64,000 bases of DNA from Chroococcidiopsis sp. CCMEE 29. Lineage in GTDB: Bacteria > Cyanobacteriota > Cyanobacteriia > Cyanobacteriales > Chroococcidiopsidaceae. Every line of letters begins with the position of its first letter. Within the stretch, counting starts at the first letter, position 1. The DNA is taken from the NCBI RefSeq assembly GCF_023558375.1, contig NZ_CP083761.1:434001-498000 (forward strand), written 5' to 3'. The position numbers were made by a program, and so were the translations under genes. Positions 26,529 to 35,560 of the stretch are shown in pieces. A model generated the notes under the pieces. That model did no database searches. It worked only from the letters and a program-made list of their open reading frames with translations, and had not been told where the DNA came from.

Positions 26529-27413
26529 TCATTTCTTAAGTGCCTTTTTCACCAATGCTGGAATCTCAGAAGGGCGCTCAGCAATTGGAACTTTAGCTGC
26601 CTTAAAAGCCTCTAGCTTACTTTGTGCCGTGCCAACGTTGTCTCCTCTTCCGACCATAGCTGCCAGAGTGCCAGTATGACCCCAATGTTTTCCAGTTGGT
26701 GCATGGCAACCAGCGATGTAGGCAATCACTGGCTTATCAATTGCTTCAGCAATGTACCGGGCAGCAGCTTCTTCACTGTTTCCACCCGGTTCCCCCACTA
26801 AGACGATTGCCTTTGTTGTTTCATCTTCATCTAGAATTTGCAGCCATTGGATAAAGGAAGAGCCTGTAATCGCATCACTGCCAATACTGACTCCGATTGA
26901 CTGTCCTAACTCCGCTTTGGTTAACTCCAGGGCGATTTCATAGGTAAGGGTGGTGCTGCGGCTGACAATTCCCACTAAACCGGGGGTATAAAACTCACTG
27001 GCATGATTACCTAATAGAATCTTTCCTGGCACAATGATTCCGGGACTGTTCGGTCCTACCACTAAAGTTTCTGTTGCCTCAGCTTTGTGTAGCAATTTAA
27101 CCATGTCTAAAGGAGGCATCCCCGCTGAGATGATGATCAGCTGACGGATACCGGCGGCGATCGCTTCCAAGGCAGCATCTAGTGCTTGGTAAGGAGGTAC
27201 AAAAATAATCGTGGTATCAACTGGACCAACTTCTGCCAGTGCCTGCTCTACTAGATTAAATAACGGAATATCATGCAAAGTCTGCCCACCTTGACCGGGA
27301 CTTACGGCAGCGACAACGTTCGTGCCGTAGGCTTTCATGCGGGCAGCATGGGTTGACGAGAGTGGTTCTGTCATGCCCTGAACTAAAACTTTACTCTCAG
27401 GCGTTAATTTCAT
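26529..27413 (-). CDS. sucD: Succinyl-CoA ligase, alpha subunit
   Basis: 294 residues, full length. With the beta subunit it interconverts succinate plus CoA and succinyl-CoA with ATP or GTP. Visible: VQGMTEPLSSTHAARMKAYGTNVVAAVSPGQGG (CoA-binding Rossmann domain), VVGPNSPGIIVPG, and near the C-terminus AGCHAPTGKHWGHTGTLAAMVGRGD, which holds the phosphorylated His in GHTG (usually GHAG). Its start codon overlaps the end of sucC by one base, so translation is coupled. Most similar genes are sucD; an alternative is a malate-CoA ligase alpha subunit, less likely here. Confidence 0.9.
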   Translation of the reverse strand: MKLTPESKVLVQGMTEPLSSTHAARMKAYGTNVVAAVSPGQGGQTLHDIPLFNLVEQALAEVGPVDTTIIFVPPYQALDAALEAIAAGIRQLIIISAGMPPLDMVKLLHKAEATETLVVGPNSPGIIVPGKILLGNHASEFYTPGLVGIVSRSTTLTYEIALELTKAELGQSIGVSIGSDAITGSSFIQWLQILDEDETTKAIVLVGEPGGNSEEAAARYIAEAIDKPVIAYIAGCHAPTGKHWGHTGTLAAMVGRGDNVGTAQSKLEAFKAAKVPIAERPSEIPALVKKALKK

Positions 27414-28591
27414 TACTTTTTACTAGCAGATGACTTGGCGAGACGGGCTGCTTTAGCTACAGCCTCATCTAAATTTTCTACCAGTGGCACTTGCACTGTT
27501 GCCAATCGCTCTCTGGCTGCTTCCAATTCTAAGCCAGCAAGTCGAACAACTAGGTGAGGATGGTGAGAGCGGGTTCTGGCAGAGGAGCTTTCATGCCGTT
27601 GCACAAAATTGGCAATAACTTCAGCTACTTCTAAGGTAGTTGGAACGCTACTGAGGATATTGACTAAAATAACTTGAATGTTTTTATCTTGACTAAGAAG
27701 CTCTAGACCTTGTTCTAGGCGATCGCCAAAGGTAAGCAATGATGAATCTAAGTTGCGTCCATGCCCGACATTTAGACAAGTAGCTGGCTTACTACTGGCA
27801 TTGGTTACTAGATCCAAAGTTGCCATCACTAGTCCAGCCCCATTGCTGATAATCCCGATATTTCCCGATTTGTCTATTTCATTCCACTTGCCCAATTCAG
27901 CGGCAGGTTGCCGACCATTAGCACGGTTCGCTAATTTTTCTGCCATTGCCGCAATATCTAAATGACGAGCGATCGCCTGAGCATTGACTGTTACCTTACC
28001 ATCCAGCGCCATTAGTTCACCAGTTGAACTGACACCCAACGGATTTATTTCCACTAGATCCAAGTCTTTCTGCACAAACAATTGGTACATCTTCTCCACA
28101 ATTGTGCTGACAGACTGAATTAGTGCTCCCGGCAATCCCATTTTTACCGTTAGCCGTCGGGCATAAAACGGTGAAAATTCCTGATCGACCACAACTTGTT
28201 GTAGCAACTCAGGAGCTGACTCCACATCTACCCCACCTTGGGGAGAGCCTAGAAGGAGTGGTCTGCGAGCTACCGCGTCTAAAACCACCGCCAGGTAAAA
28301 TTCTTGGTCGGAGTCATACTTTGCTTCAGCCAACAGCACTTCGGGAAATTCATCTAAAATGGGCAGGTTAAAAATTGTTTGGGCAGCAGCGATCGCATCG
28401 ATGGTATTAGTCACAAATTTCACCCCACCGGCTTTACCCCTGCCACCAGTGCGAACTTGGGATTTGAGTACCACTGGATAGGGAATCTTCAGCCCTTTCA
28501 AATCGCGAGAACGGTCAATGCGTTGAGATGGCAAAACTGGAATGCCCATCTCCCTAAACCATTCCTTAGCCTGGTATTCTAACAAATCCAT
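27413..28591 (-). CDS. sucC: Succinyl-CoA ligase, beta subunit (ATP-grasp)
   Basis: I start it at ATG 28591 (MDLLEYQAKEWF), matching the family's N-terminus; the frame extends 13 codons further upstream. About 392 residues. N-terminal ATP-grasp with RTGGRGKAGGVKF near 42-54, LLGSPQGGVDVE (about 115-126), EINPLGVSSTGELMALDGKV (metal and nucleotide binding), and the C-terminal ligase domain GAGLVMATLDLV and LNVGHGRNLD. The usual GGANP-like segment is replaced by NVGHGR, a mild divergence. Operon with sucD. Confidence 0.9.
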   Translation of the reverse strand: MDLLEYQAKEWFREMGIPVLPSQRIDRSRDLKGLKIPYPVVLKSQVRTGGRGKAGGVKFVTNTIDAIAAAQTIFNLPILDEFPEVLLAEAKYDSDQEFYLAVVLDAVARRPLLLGSPQGGVDVESAPELLQQVVVDQEFSPFYARRLTVKMGLPGALIQSVSTIVEKMYQLFVQKDLDLVEINPLGVSSTGELMALDGKVTVNAQAIARHLDIAAMAEKLANRANGRQPAAELGKWNEIDKSGNIGIISNGAGLVMATLDLVTNASSKPATCLNVGHGRNLDSSLLTFGDRLEQGLELLSQDKNIQVILVNILSSVPTTLEVAEVIANFVQRHESSSARTRSHHPHLVVRLAGLELEAARERLATVQVPLVENLDEAVAKAARLAKSSASKK

Positions 28592-28647
28592 CTTTAAAAG
28601 CATGAAGGATGTAGGGTCAAGCCCTTTCATACTTTATACTTTATACT

Positions 28648-29550
28648 TCATCCTTTGCGATGGCTCTGCCAGTCTTGGGCAACGAGATTGATGCCGTAGA
28701 AGCGCTGCCAAAAGGCATCTACAACCCTTGTTGGCAAAACTTTAGTCATCATAAACAAAAGGAATTTACCCCCACTAGCTGCAATGTAGCGGGGACGGGA
28801 GTTGCGGTCTGACAAAGCTTGCACAATTACCTCTGCAACTCGCTCAGAAGACCAAGCTCGACTACTAGTGTGTTGTTCAAGTTCTTTTAATTTCTCAAAA
28901 GCAGCGCGGTAGGGTGTATGTTCAGGCGTCGCTACGGTTTCCTCAACCGCTTGGGCAGCAACGACAAAAAAATCAGTGCTTACCGGACCTGGCTCAATTA
29001 CGCTAACTTTAATGTTGAATGGGGCAAGTTCCATGCGGAGGGCATCGCTGAGTCCTTCTAAGGCAAATTTAGAAGCGCTATATAAACCTCCAAAGGGAAA
29101 TGCCATCCGTCCTCCCAAGGAACTGATATTAATAATTCTGCCGCCACCTTGATCGCGCATGAGTGGCACCAAGGTCCGAATTAATGCCAATGGTCCGAGT
29201 AAGTTGATCTGGAACTGCCGTTGGGCAGCGATCGCTGGAAGTAACTCTAGGGGACCCATCTGTCCATAGCCCGCATTATTAACTAAGGCATCAACTCGAC
29301 CAAAGTGGGCGATCGCTGCTTTAGCTAAGGCTTCTATCTGTTCGATATTTTCTAAATCGGTAGGAACAACCAGAACTTCCGCCCCAGCTTTGCGACAGAG
29401 CGTAGCAACGGTTTCTAGTTTCTCAACGTTACGGGCTGCCAGAACTAACTGAATGCCCATAAATCGCTCAGCTAAAATTTTTGCTAGTGCCGCTCCAATC
29501 CCAGCAGAGGCACCAGTGATCAGTATGACTTGTTTGGATAAGGAAGGCAT
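28648..29550 (-). CDS. Short-chain dehydrogenase/reductase (classical SDR)
   Basis: 300 residues. Cofactor motif TGASAGIGAAL near 13-23, NNAGYGQ near 91-97, catalytic ISSLGG region (Ser near 143) and YSASK (Tyr and Lys near 157-161). LIRTLVPLMRDQGGGRIINISS is typical of classical SDRs. The C-terminal extension of about 60 residues (RPRYIAASGGKFLLFMMTKVLPTRVVDAFWQRFYG) is hydrophobic in part and resembles membrane-peripheral SDRs that reduce long-chain or retinal-type substrates. Substrate unknown. It is separated from sucC by a short tandem repeat (TATACTT units, about 28622-28645). Confidence 0.87.
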   Translation of the reverse strand: MPSLSKQVILITGASAGIGAALAKILAERFMGIQLVLAARNVEKLETVATLCRKAGAEVLVVPTDLENIEQIEALAKAAIAHFGRVDALVNNAGYGQMGPLELLPAIAAQRQFQINLLGPLALIRTLVPLMRDQGGGRIINISSLGGRMAFPFGGLYSASKFALEGLSDALRMELAPFNIKVSVIEPGPVSTDFFVVAAQAVEETVATPEHTPYRAAFEKLKELEQHTSSRAWSSERVAEVIVQALSDRNSRPRYIAASGGKFLLFMMTKVLPTRVVDAFWQRFYGINLVAQDWQSHRKG

Positions 29551-29920
29551 AGTCAGTTTATTGATTAATACTGAGTGCTGAGTTATTGTCTTTCAACTCC
29601 CCACTCAAAACTTTTTGATAACTGTAAGCTTGATTTTAAAGTTTCGACGGCAACTCAGTTTTATTTCTGTGGTAGTAAACTTCAATACCTCAACTCGCCA
29701 ACTCCAACTAACTTCATCGCAAATGCAATGCTAATCTTTAGTAGGTAAGGGGTTGTTATATCCTTTGAGAGACAGACGCTGCTTGGTTCAAGTAGGAAAA
29801 ATCAGGGGTTAGGATTTGCTGCTCATTGCTGGTAAGTACCTCTTCCTATTAGAGCGGGCAAGAAGTACTGAGACATGGTAAAATTTACAACATGATTCAA
29901 CTGCTTGGGAGACTGAGGGG
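29551..29920. other. Intergenic region before the kinase remnant
   Basis: About 370 bases with no credible reading frame or RNA gene. GAGGGG immediately precedes the ATG at 29921, so the ancestral kinase ribosome site is still recognisable. Confidence 0.4.
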
Positions 29921-31121
29921 ATGACAGGCAAGTTGCTAAGGGGGCGTTACTAAGTTGTTGCAGTCTTGACAAATGGTGGCTTTAGCCAAACCTATGTCGC
30001 TGAAGACATCCCTCGCCCAGGTAGCCCTAAATGTGTTGTTAAGCACCTCAAACCTGCTAGTAGTGATGCCAACTTTCTGCAAAAAGCTCGGCGTTTGTTC
30101 CAATCTGAAGCAGAAACTTTGGAAAAGCTAGTTAATAATGACCACATTCCGAGGCTGCTAGCTTACTTTGAAGAAAACGGAACCTCAGGTGAGTTTGAAG
30201 GAAAACCATTATTCTGCTCCTGCTACCTATCAAGCCCCAAAGGGATCTCGCTTGCAGATTTGGGCAAGTATTAGCGCTGTTCTGGCAATTGCAGTTGCCG
30301 GTTATGCCACTTACTGGCAAGCTGATTCAAATACAAGGCAGACTCTAGAGCAGATTGAAACTCTGATAGTAGAAGGAAAATATGAAGAGTGCATAAATCA
30401 AGCTACAACACTCAAGCGGGATTCGCACTTTTACACAGAGGCTCAAGCTCTTCTACAGCAGTGTCAACTGGCTCAGGCTATGACGCTTGCAGCAGACAGC
30501 AATTTCAAAGCGGCGATCGCTGAGGCTACTAAGATCCCACAGAATAGCGTTTATCATCAAGAGGCTCAGCAGTTAATTGTTTACTGGTCTGACAGCATGC
30601 TTGAAATCGCTATGAATAACTATCACTCAGGCAAGCTTAATGATGCAATTGCTATAGCTAAAGCTATTCCTGAAACGAGTCCTGTTTACCGACAGGCTCA
30701 TGAGGCGATGAGGCATTGGCATGGAGAGTGGGAAAAAAATAACTCGCACTTGGAAGCAGCGCAGATTGCACTTGATAAAGGTAAGTGGCAGGATGCGATT
30801 AGCGAAGCTAGGAAGGTTGCAGCTACTCCCTATTGGAAACAGAAAGTAGAACCAATCCTTCAGACAGCGGAAAGCAAAAGTGTCGCTACTAGACAAACAA
30901 CACGTGCCGCCACTAGGCAACCAGCACGCACTACCCGTAGACAGCCAATACGCACTACCCCTAGACAACCAACACGCACTACGCCTAGACAACCAACACG
31001 TGCCGCTACTAGACAACCAACACGCACTACACCTAGACAACCAACACGTGCCGCTACTAGACAACCAACACGTACTGCTCCTCCCAAGCCATCATCTGCT
31101 TGGAAAGTAGAAATTCGGTAG
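29921..31121 (+). pseudogene. Decayed Ser/Thr protein kinase gene (nonsense codon, internal deletion, frameshift)
   Basis: The ATG at 29921 reads MTGKLLRGRY and then meets TAA at 29951-29953, where the family normally has Gln (CAA), so a single C-to-T change explains it. The same frame goes on as VVAVLTNGGFSQTYVAED, CVVKHLKPAS (the Lys of the ATP site) and ETLEKL...RLLAYFEEN, a kinase N-lobe. Near 30178-30190 it breaks; the downstream part continues in another frame with KGSRLQIWASISAVLAIAVAGYATYW (membrane segment) and a long repeat-containing tail, as found C-terminal to cyanobacterial receptor-like kinases. The whole catalytic loop (HRD, DFG) is missing. The downstream piece (about 30189-31121) is still open and could be expressed alone. 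Confidence 0.8.
30886..31085 (+). repeat. 24-bp tandem repeats in the kinase tail
   Basis: About six units coding RTTPRQPT or RAATRQPT, giving an Arg/Thr/Pro/Gln-rich basic tail. Third-position changes between units show the repeat is not brand new. Confidence 0.75.
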
Positions 31122-31152
31122 AGCAACTTTGAATTGACAACCCGTTGCAGCC

Positions 31153-32262
31153 ATGTTTCCTAAAAGTAATATTTCCGCTACCTTGATCGCTGCCTTTATT
31201 TCAACACCACTTCTACCTCATTCTCCGGCTGCCGTTTTTGGGTACCAAGCATCAGCTCATAGCCAAGCTGCTCGTCAAACTAAGGTAAACCAATTACTGG
31301 CTCAAAATCCTGAACAATCCCGGATTAAGCAAGCCAGGGTTAGACTCACTCCTTCTTGGCAATTAGGAACTGTAACTTTATATACCATTGGGAGCGATCA
31401 AGGCGGGCATTCACTTCCGGTTCGGGCGATCGCTTTCAGTCCTGATGGTCATTTCCTCGTCAGTGGCAGTGCTGACAAAACGATCAAAATTTGGAATTTT
31501 AGAGCTAAGACTTTAGAACGTACCCTTTCTCAAATCTCGGCTCAAGTTATTTCCCTTGCCTTCAGTCCAGATGGGCAATTCCTCGCTAGTGGAAGTTTAG
31601 ATGGAACTGTTAGGTTGTGGGATTGGAAGCAAGGAAAGTTACTCAAGACCTTTCCTAAGCATTTAGACATTGTTACATCTGTTAGCTTTAGCCCTGATAG
31701 TCAGACTCTTGCCAGCAGCAGCGGTGACAAGACGATTAAGTTATGGAACGTGAAGACTGGCAATTTGCGTCATGAAATAGTAGACAAACAATGGGTGACT
31801 TCAGGTAACTTCAGTCCTAACGGTAAGATGCTTGCTAGTGGCGGTTTAGGTGGAAAAGTTGAGTTATGGAATCCAGAAACTGGTGAATGGCTCAGCACGC
31901 TTGGACAGCATTCAAAGCCAGTTTACTCAATTGCCTTCAGCCCTGATGGCAAAACTTTAGCCAGTGGCAGTGGCGATAAGACGATTAAGTTGTGGGAACT
32001 GCAAAAGCGGCAATTAGTCTGCACACTGGAAGGACATTCACAAGAGATTACCTCCATTGCCTTCAGCCCCAATGGTCAAACCCTTGTCAGCGGTAGTTGG
32101 GATAAAACTGTCAAGTTATGGAATTTACATACTGGACAACAAATTCGTGATTTTTCTGAAAATTCAAAGCGAATTTTGTCGGTTGCCTTTAGCTCAGATA
32201 GTAAAACTTTTGCCAGCGTTAGTGGTGACAATACTATCAAAATTTGGCGATCGTCTCAATAA
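31153..32262 (+). CDS. WD40 repeat protein, probably exported
   Basis: 369 residues. The N-terminus has a hydrophobic segment (ISATLIAAFISTPLLPHSPAAVF) like a signal peptide. From about residue 80 to the end there are seven WD repeats with the cyanobacterial consensus (VRAIAFSPDGHFLVSGSADKTIKIWNF and variants ending LWD or LWN), enough for one complete beta-propeller. The fourth blade is weakest (KQWVTSGNFSPNGKMLASGG). WD40 propellers are protein-protein scaffolds; nothing enzymatic is seen. It lies 31 bases after the kinase remnant on the same strand, an arrangement reminiscent of kinase-WD40 fusions in cyanobacteria. Confidence 0.88.
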   Translation: MFPKSNISATLIAAFISTPLLPHSPAAVFGYQASAHSQAARQTKVNQLLAQNPEQSRIKQARVRLTPSWQLGTVTLYTIGSDQGGHSLPVRAIAFSPDGHFLVSGSADKTIKIWNFRAKTLERTLSQISAQVISLAFSPDGQFLASGSLDGTVRLWDWKQGKLLKTFPKHLDIVTSVSFSPDSQTLASSSGDKTIKLWNVKTGNLRHEIVDKQWVTSGNFSPNGKMLASGGLGGKVELWNPETGEWLSTLGQHSKPVYSIAFSPDGKTLASGSGDKTIKLWELQKRQLVCTLEGHSQEITSIAFSPNGQTLVSGSWDKTVKLWNLHTGQQIRDFSENSKRILSVAFSSDSKTFASVSGDNTIKIWRSSQ

Positions 32263-32267
32263 CGTCT

Positions 32268-33077
32268 TTACTTGGCTTGCAACTGAGCAGCAGAGTTGAA
32301 AAACTGACGACACAACCCTTGAGTAACTAACAGCGCTGTCAACAGGTTGGCAAAGGAAAGCATGAACATAATTAATATTTGGTAGGAAGCTGCATCGAGG
32401 GGATTAACACCGCTTAGGAGTTGACCCGTGATGATTCCCGGTAGCGTGACAATGCCTACAACCATCATCTGGTTCAGGATCGGAATCAATCCAGCTTTAA
32501 TTGCATCCTTACGGTACTGAGCTACTGACTGTTGAGGGGTAGCGCCCAAGCTGAGATGAGTTTCAATTTCCAGTTGGCTAGCATTAATCGTGCTAACGAG
32601 CCGTTCCCCAGCGATCGCTGCGCCATTGATCGCACTCCCAAACACAATCCCAGCTAGCGGAATCAAATACTGCGGTTCATACCATTTAGCAGGTTGAATC
32701 ACTAAAAAATTTGTGTAACTCAATGTTAAGGCTGTACTGACTAAAATTGATATCCACACCAAGGGCAACACTCGCGGAACCTTTTTGCCGATTCGATTGC
32801 GGGCAACAACAGCAGCAATCGTTAGCATCACCGCTAAAACTGCTAAAACTGCCCAAGGATTGTTAAGAGCAAAGACGAATGCCAGGATGTATCCTACTAG
32901 CAGCAGTTGTAAGACAGTTCTACCAGTCGCGATCGCCAAACTCAACTCCAACCCTAATTGCTGCCAAGCAGATAAACCAATGGCGATCGCCATCAACCCC
33001 AGAGCTAAAACCAAATCTACCAAATCCAGCCGAATCAAATTCTCCACGATTCCATTCTCATAACCAGTGTGTCCCAT
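32268..33077 (-). CDS. fetB: FetB-like ABC transporter permease (UPF0014)
   Basis: 269 residues, about seven hydrophobic segments. Family text: IATGRTVLQLLLVGYILAFVF, PLAGIVFGSAINGAAIAGERL, LSLGATPQQSVAQYRKDAIKAGLIPILNQMMVVGIVTLPGIITGQLLSG near 175-224. This matches E. coli FetB/YbbM, the permease of an exporter linked to iron homeostasis and oxidative stress. The usual ATPase partner (FetA) is not adjacent, so it must be encoded elsewhere or supplied by another system. Family firm; iron export inferred from homologues. Confidence 0.87.
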   Translation of the reverse strand: MGHTGYENGIVENLIRLDLVDLVLALGLMAIAIGLSAWQQLGLELSLAIATGRTVLQLLLVGYILAFVFALNNPWAVLAVLAVMLTIAAVVARNRIGKKVPRVLPLVWISILVSTALTLSYTNFLVIQPAKWYEPQYLIPLAGIVFGSAINGAAIAGERLVSTINASQLEIETHLSLGATPQQSVAQYRKDAIKAGLIPILNQMMVVGIVTLPGIITGQLLSGVNPLDAASYQILIMFMLSFANLLTALLVTQGLCRQFFNSAAQLQAK

Positions 33078-33089
33078 CGTACAAGCAAT

Positions 33090-33118
33090 GGCAGGGGAAG
33101 CAGGGGGAGCAGGGGAAG
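33090..33118. repeat. GGGGAAGCA tandem repeat
   Basis: Three units of GGGGAAGCA/GGGGGAGCA just upstream of the fetB-like gene start. Confidence 0.75.
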
Positions 33119-33255
33119 ATTAAATATATTTATCCTTCATCCTGTCTTCTACGAAACAAATAACAGCTTTTCTCGTTCTAAAAGCACAAAAGTAGGCAAA
33201 ACCCGGATTTTCTTGCAGCACAAAATTTGATTTGATTAATTAAGCCTTAAAACTC

Positions 33256-34395
33256 ATGGTTCCAAGCGTGAATTCTATTCCTATCCTTGACTTGACGCAG
33301 CAGTACGCAACGATTGAAGCAGAAGTGAGTGATGTTGTATTAAGGGTTCTTGCCTCTGGCGGTTATATTGGTGGCTCGCAGGTTTTGGAGTTTGAGCAAC
33401 AATTTGCGGCTTACATCGGCGTATCAAATTGTGTGGTCTGTAACTCTGGGACTGATGCACTAGTCCTTGCTCTACGAGCTTTAGAGATAGGTCCAGGTGA
33501 TGAAGTAATTACAACACCTTTCACCTTTTTCGCGACTGCTGAGGTAGTCAGCGCAGTAGGTGCAAAGCCTATTTTTGTTGATATTGACGCTCAAACATTT
33601 AATCTTGACATTGCACAAGTAGAAACTGCGATCGCAGACAAAACTAAAGCTATCATCCCAGTCCACTTGTTTGGTCAACCAGTGGATATGACCGCACTTA
33701 TGGCGATCGCTCAGGCGCATCAGCTAGCCGTAATCGAAGACTGTGCCCAGGCTACCGGAGCTTTGTGGGCGGAACAAAAAGTGGGCAGCATTGGGCATAT
33801 CGGCTGCTTTAGTTTCTACCCCACTAAGAATCTTGGTGCTTGCGGTGATGGTGGTGCTGTGACGACGAATAACCAAGCGATCGCGGCGAAGATGAGAATA
33901 CTGCGATCTCACGGTGAAAAAAGTCACTACCACCACGAAGAAATAGGTCTCAATAGCCGTCTGGATGCCCTACAAGCCGCAATTCTTCAGATTAAGTTAC
34001 GCTATCTTGATACTTGGAACGAAAAGCGTCGAGCGATCGCTGCTCGTTACCACAAGTTACTCAGCCATATTCCCGGAATCATCACACCCCAAGAAGTAGC
34101 TGGCGGTCAGGGAGTTTGGAATCAATACACCATTCGTATTCAGAGGAGCGAAACTGGGAACTACAGGGATCAACTGCGCCAGATGTTGCAAGAGCGGGGC
34201 GTTGGTTCAATGGTCTACTACCCACGCCCTTTACACTTACAACCAGTCTACAAAGATCTGGGCTATCACCTGGGTCAATTTCCAGTAGCAGAACAAGCCT
34301 GCTACGAAGTCTTATCTTTGCCTATGTTCCCAGAACTCTCTATAGAGCAACAGGAGCAGGTGATTTATTGCTTGAAGGATTGCTTGACCAACTAG
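33256..34395 (+). CDS. DegT/DnrJ/EryC1/StrS family aminotransferase
   Basis: 379 residues. PLP enzyme that usually transfers an amino group to a keto-sugar nucleotide. Visible: GSQVLEFEQQFAAYIGVSNCVVCNSGTDALVLAL (40-73), TTPFTFFATAEVV, D162 in EDCAQATGA, and the Schiff-base lysine K191 in SFYPTKNLGACGDGG. The C-terminal HYHHEEIGLNSRLDALQAAIL is the family's dimer/active-site segment. It probably acts in synthesis of an amino-deoxysugar for LPS, capsule or glycoprotein; no sugar cluster is adjacent. Active-site residues intact. Confidence 0.93.
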   Translation: MVPSVNSIPILDLTQQYATIEAEVSDVVLRVLASGGYIGGSQVLEFEQQFAAYIGVSNCVVCNSGTDALVLALRALEIGPGDEVITTPFTFFATAEVVSAVGAKPIFVDIDAQTFNLDIAQVETAIADKTKAIIPVHLFGQPVDMTALMAIAQAHQLAVIEDCAQATGALWAEQKVGSIGHIGCFSFYPTKNLGACGDGGAVTTNNQAIAAKMRILRSHGEKSHYHHEEIGLNSRLDALQAAILQIKLRYLDTWNEKRRAIAARYHKLLSHIPGIITPQEVAGGQGVWNQYTIRIQRSETGNYRDQLRQMLQERGVGSMVYYPRPLHLQPVYKDLGYHLGQFPVAEQACYEVLSLPMFPELSIEQQEQVIYCLKDCLTN

Positions 34396-34416
34396 GGGTC
34401 AGGGGTCAGGGGTCAG
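34393..34416. repeat. GGGGTCA tandem repeat
   Basis: Three units of GGGGTCA immediately after the DegT-family stop codon; an inverted relative occurs at 53372-53402. Confidence 0.75.
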
Positions 34417-34506
34417 AGAAAATAGAGGTAACACCTTGACTGCTTATGAGTAGCATTTAATTTTGCTTGGAGAGTTTAAACCCTTACCCTGAGCGGGCGA
34501 CCTTCC

Positions 34507-35262
34507 CTAGCCCCTAACTCCTAGAAGAGGATGGCTTACAGTTGCTAAAGCTTCAACTAAGCCACGAACAGCGGCAATCATTGCCACTTCACTATTGAGT
34601 TGGTTAATAGCAGAACCGACACCAACACCCGCTGCCCCAGATGCGATCGCCAGGGGAGCAGTGACGCTAGATAAACCGGAAGCACACAGTACTGGCACTG
34701 ATACTGCCCGGGAAATCTCATAGGCTGCTGCTAGAGTAGGGGCTGCTTTTTCCATTAGTCCCAGGGTGCCGGGATGGGTTGGCGTGCTGCTGGTTCCGCC
34801 TTCGGTTTGGATAATATCAGCCCCAGCTTTAACTAATTCCTCTGCCAATTGTACTTGTTGGTCTAGTTCCAAAATGTGGGGAACGGTAACAGATAGAGTG
34901 ATATCGGGAAGGAGCGATCGCGTTTGGTGAGTGAGTGCTAGTACTTCCTCTGCTTCAAATCGGCGACCTTGGGCATAAAAACTATCAAAGTTACCAATTT
35001 CGATCAAATCAGCGCCAGCTGCTACAGCTGCAACAAATAGATCTGGTTTAACCGCAGATACACAGATGGGTAAGCTTGTCAAGCTCCGAATTAACTGAAC
35101 CAAAGCTGAATTAGCGGCAATATCAACAAAAGTAGCACCACCTTGCTCAGCAGCTGTCACTATCGCCGCTACGCGCTCTGAATCAAAGTTATTCAAGCCA
35201 CTGATAATTTTGAGTGCCCGCCGTTGGTCAAATGCAGTTTGGAGTCGAGGATGCATTGTCAT
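34507..35262 (-). CDS. DUF561 protein (Ycf23-like TIM-barrel)
   Basis: 251 residues. The sequence LQTAFDQRRALKIISGLNNFD at the N-terminus, ADLIEIGNFDSFYAQG near 85-100, and VPVLCASGLSSVTAPLAIASGAAGVGVGSAINQLN near 190-224 are typical of DUF561, which contains the plastid-encoded Ycf23 of red algae and its cyanobacterial counterparts. The glycine-rich end (ASGLSS...GVGVGSAI) resembles a TIM-barrel phosphate-binding site, so an enzyme is likely. Its biochemical function is not established as far as I know. Confidence 0.87.
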   Translation of the reverse strand: MTMHPRLQTAFDQRRALKIISGLNNFDSERVAAIVTAAEQGGATFVDIAANSALVQLIRSLTSLPICVSAVKPDLFVAAVAAGADLIEIGNFDSFYAQGRRFEAEEVLALTHQTRSLLPDITLSVTVPHILELDQQVQLAEELVKAGADIIQTEGGTSSTPTHPGTLGLMEKAAPTLAAAYEISRAVSVPVLCASGLSSVTAPLAIASGAAGVGVGSAINQLNSEVAMIAAVRGLVEALATVSHPLLGVRG

Positions 35263-35554
35263 AATTTGTTCAACACAGCTACAAAAAAATGTAAGGACTA
35301 TTGTTACACTCCCTGAGGCTGGAGGCTAGTAGTCGCTGTACAACTCTCGCCCCTAAATAGGAGGATTCAAGCAATAACTACCAAGGAATTGGCTGGCGAT
35401 CGCGGAAGAAGCCGCTTGTTGGTCCATCGTCAGGCAATGTAGCTAGCCATACAATCGTATCAACTCCTTGCTCTAATGTACGTGGAGCATTCGAACCGCC
35501 CATATCTGTTTTGACCCAGCCTGGGCAGACTGAATTTACCAAAATATTTGTGCC

Positions 35555-35560
35555 TTTTAA
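35555..35560. repeat. Target-site duplication, left copy (TTTTAA)
   Basis: TTTTAA directly abuts the left end of the insertion sequence; the identical copy is at 37051-37056. Confidence 0.85.

Noticed and set aside
30189-31121. Independent functional membrane protein gene
   Set aside because: Its text continues the kinase architecture and it lacks its own convincing ribosome site, so I treat it as part of the pseudogene, noting it could still be expressed.
35378-35554. Separate small gene beside the Ycf23-like gene
   Set aside because: It has no start and joins perfectly to the SDR fragment across the insertion sequence.
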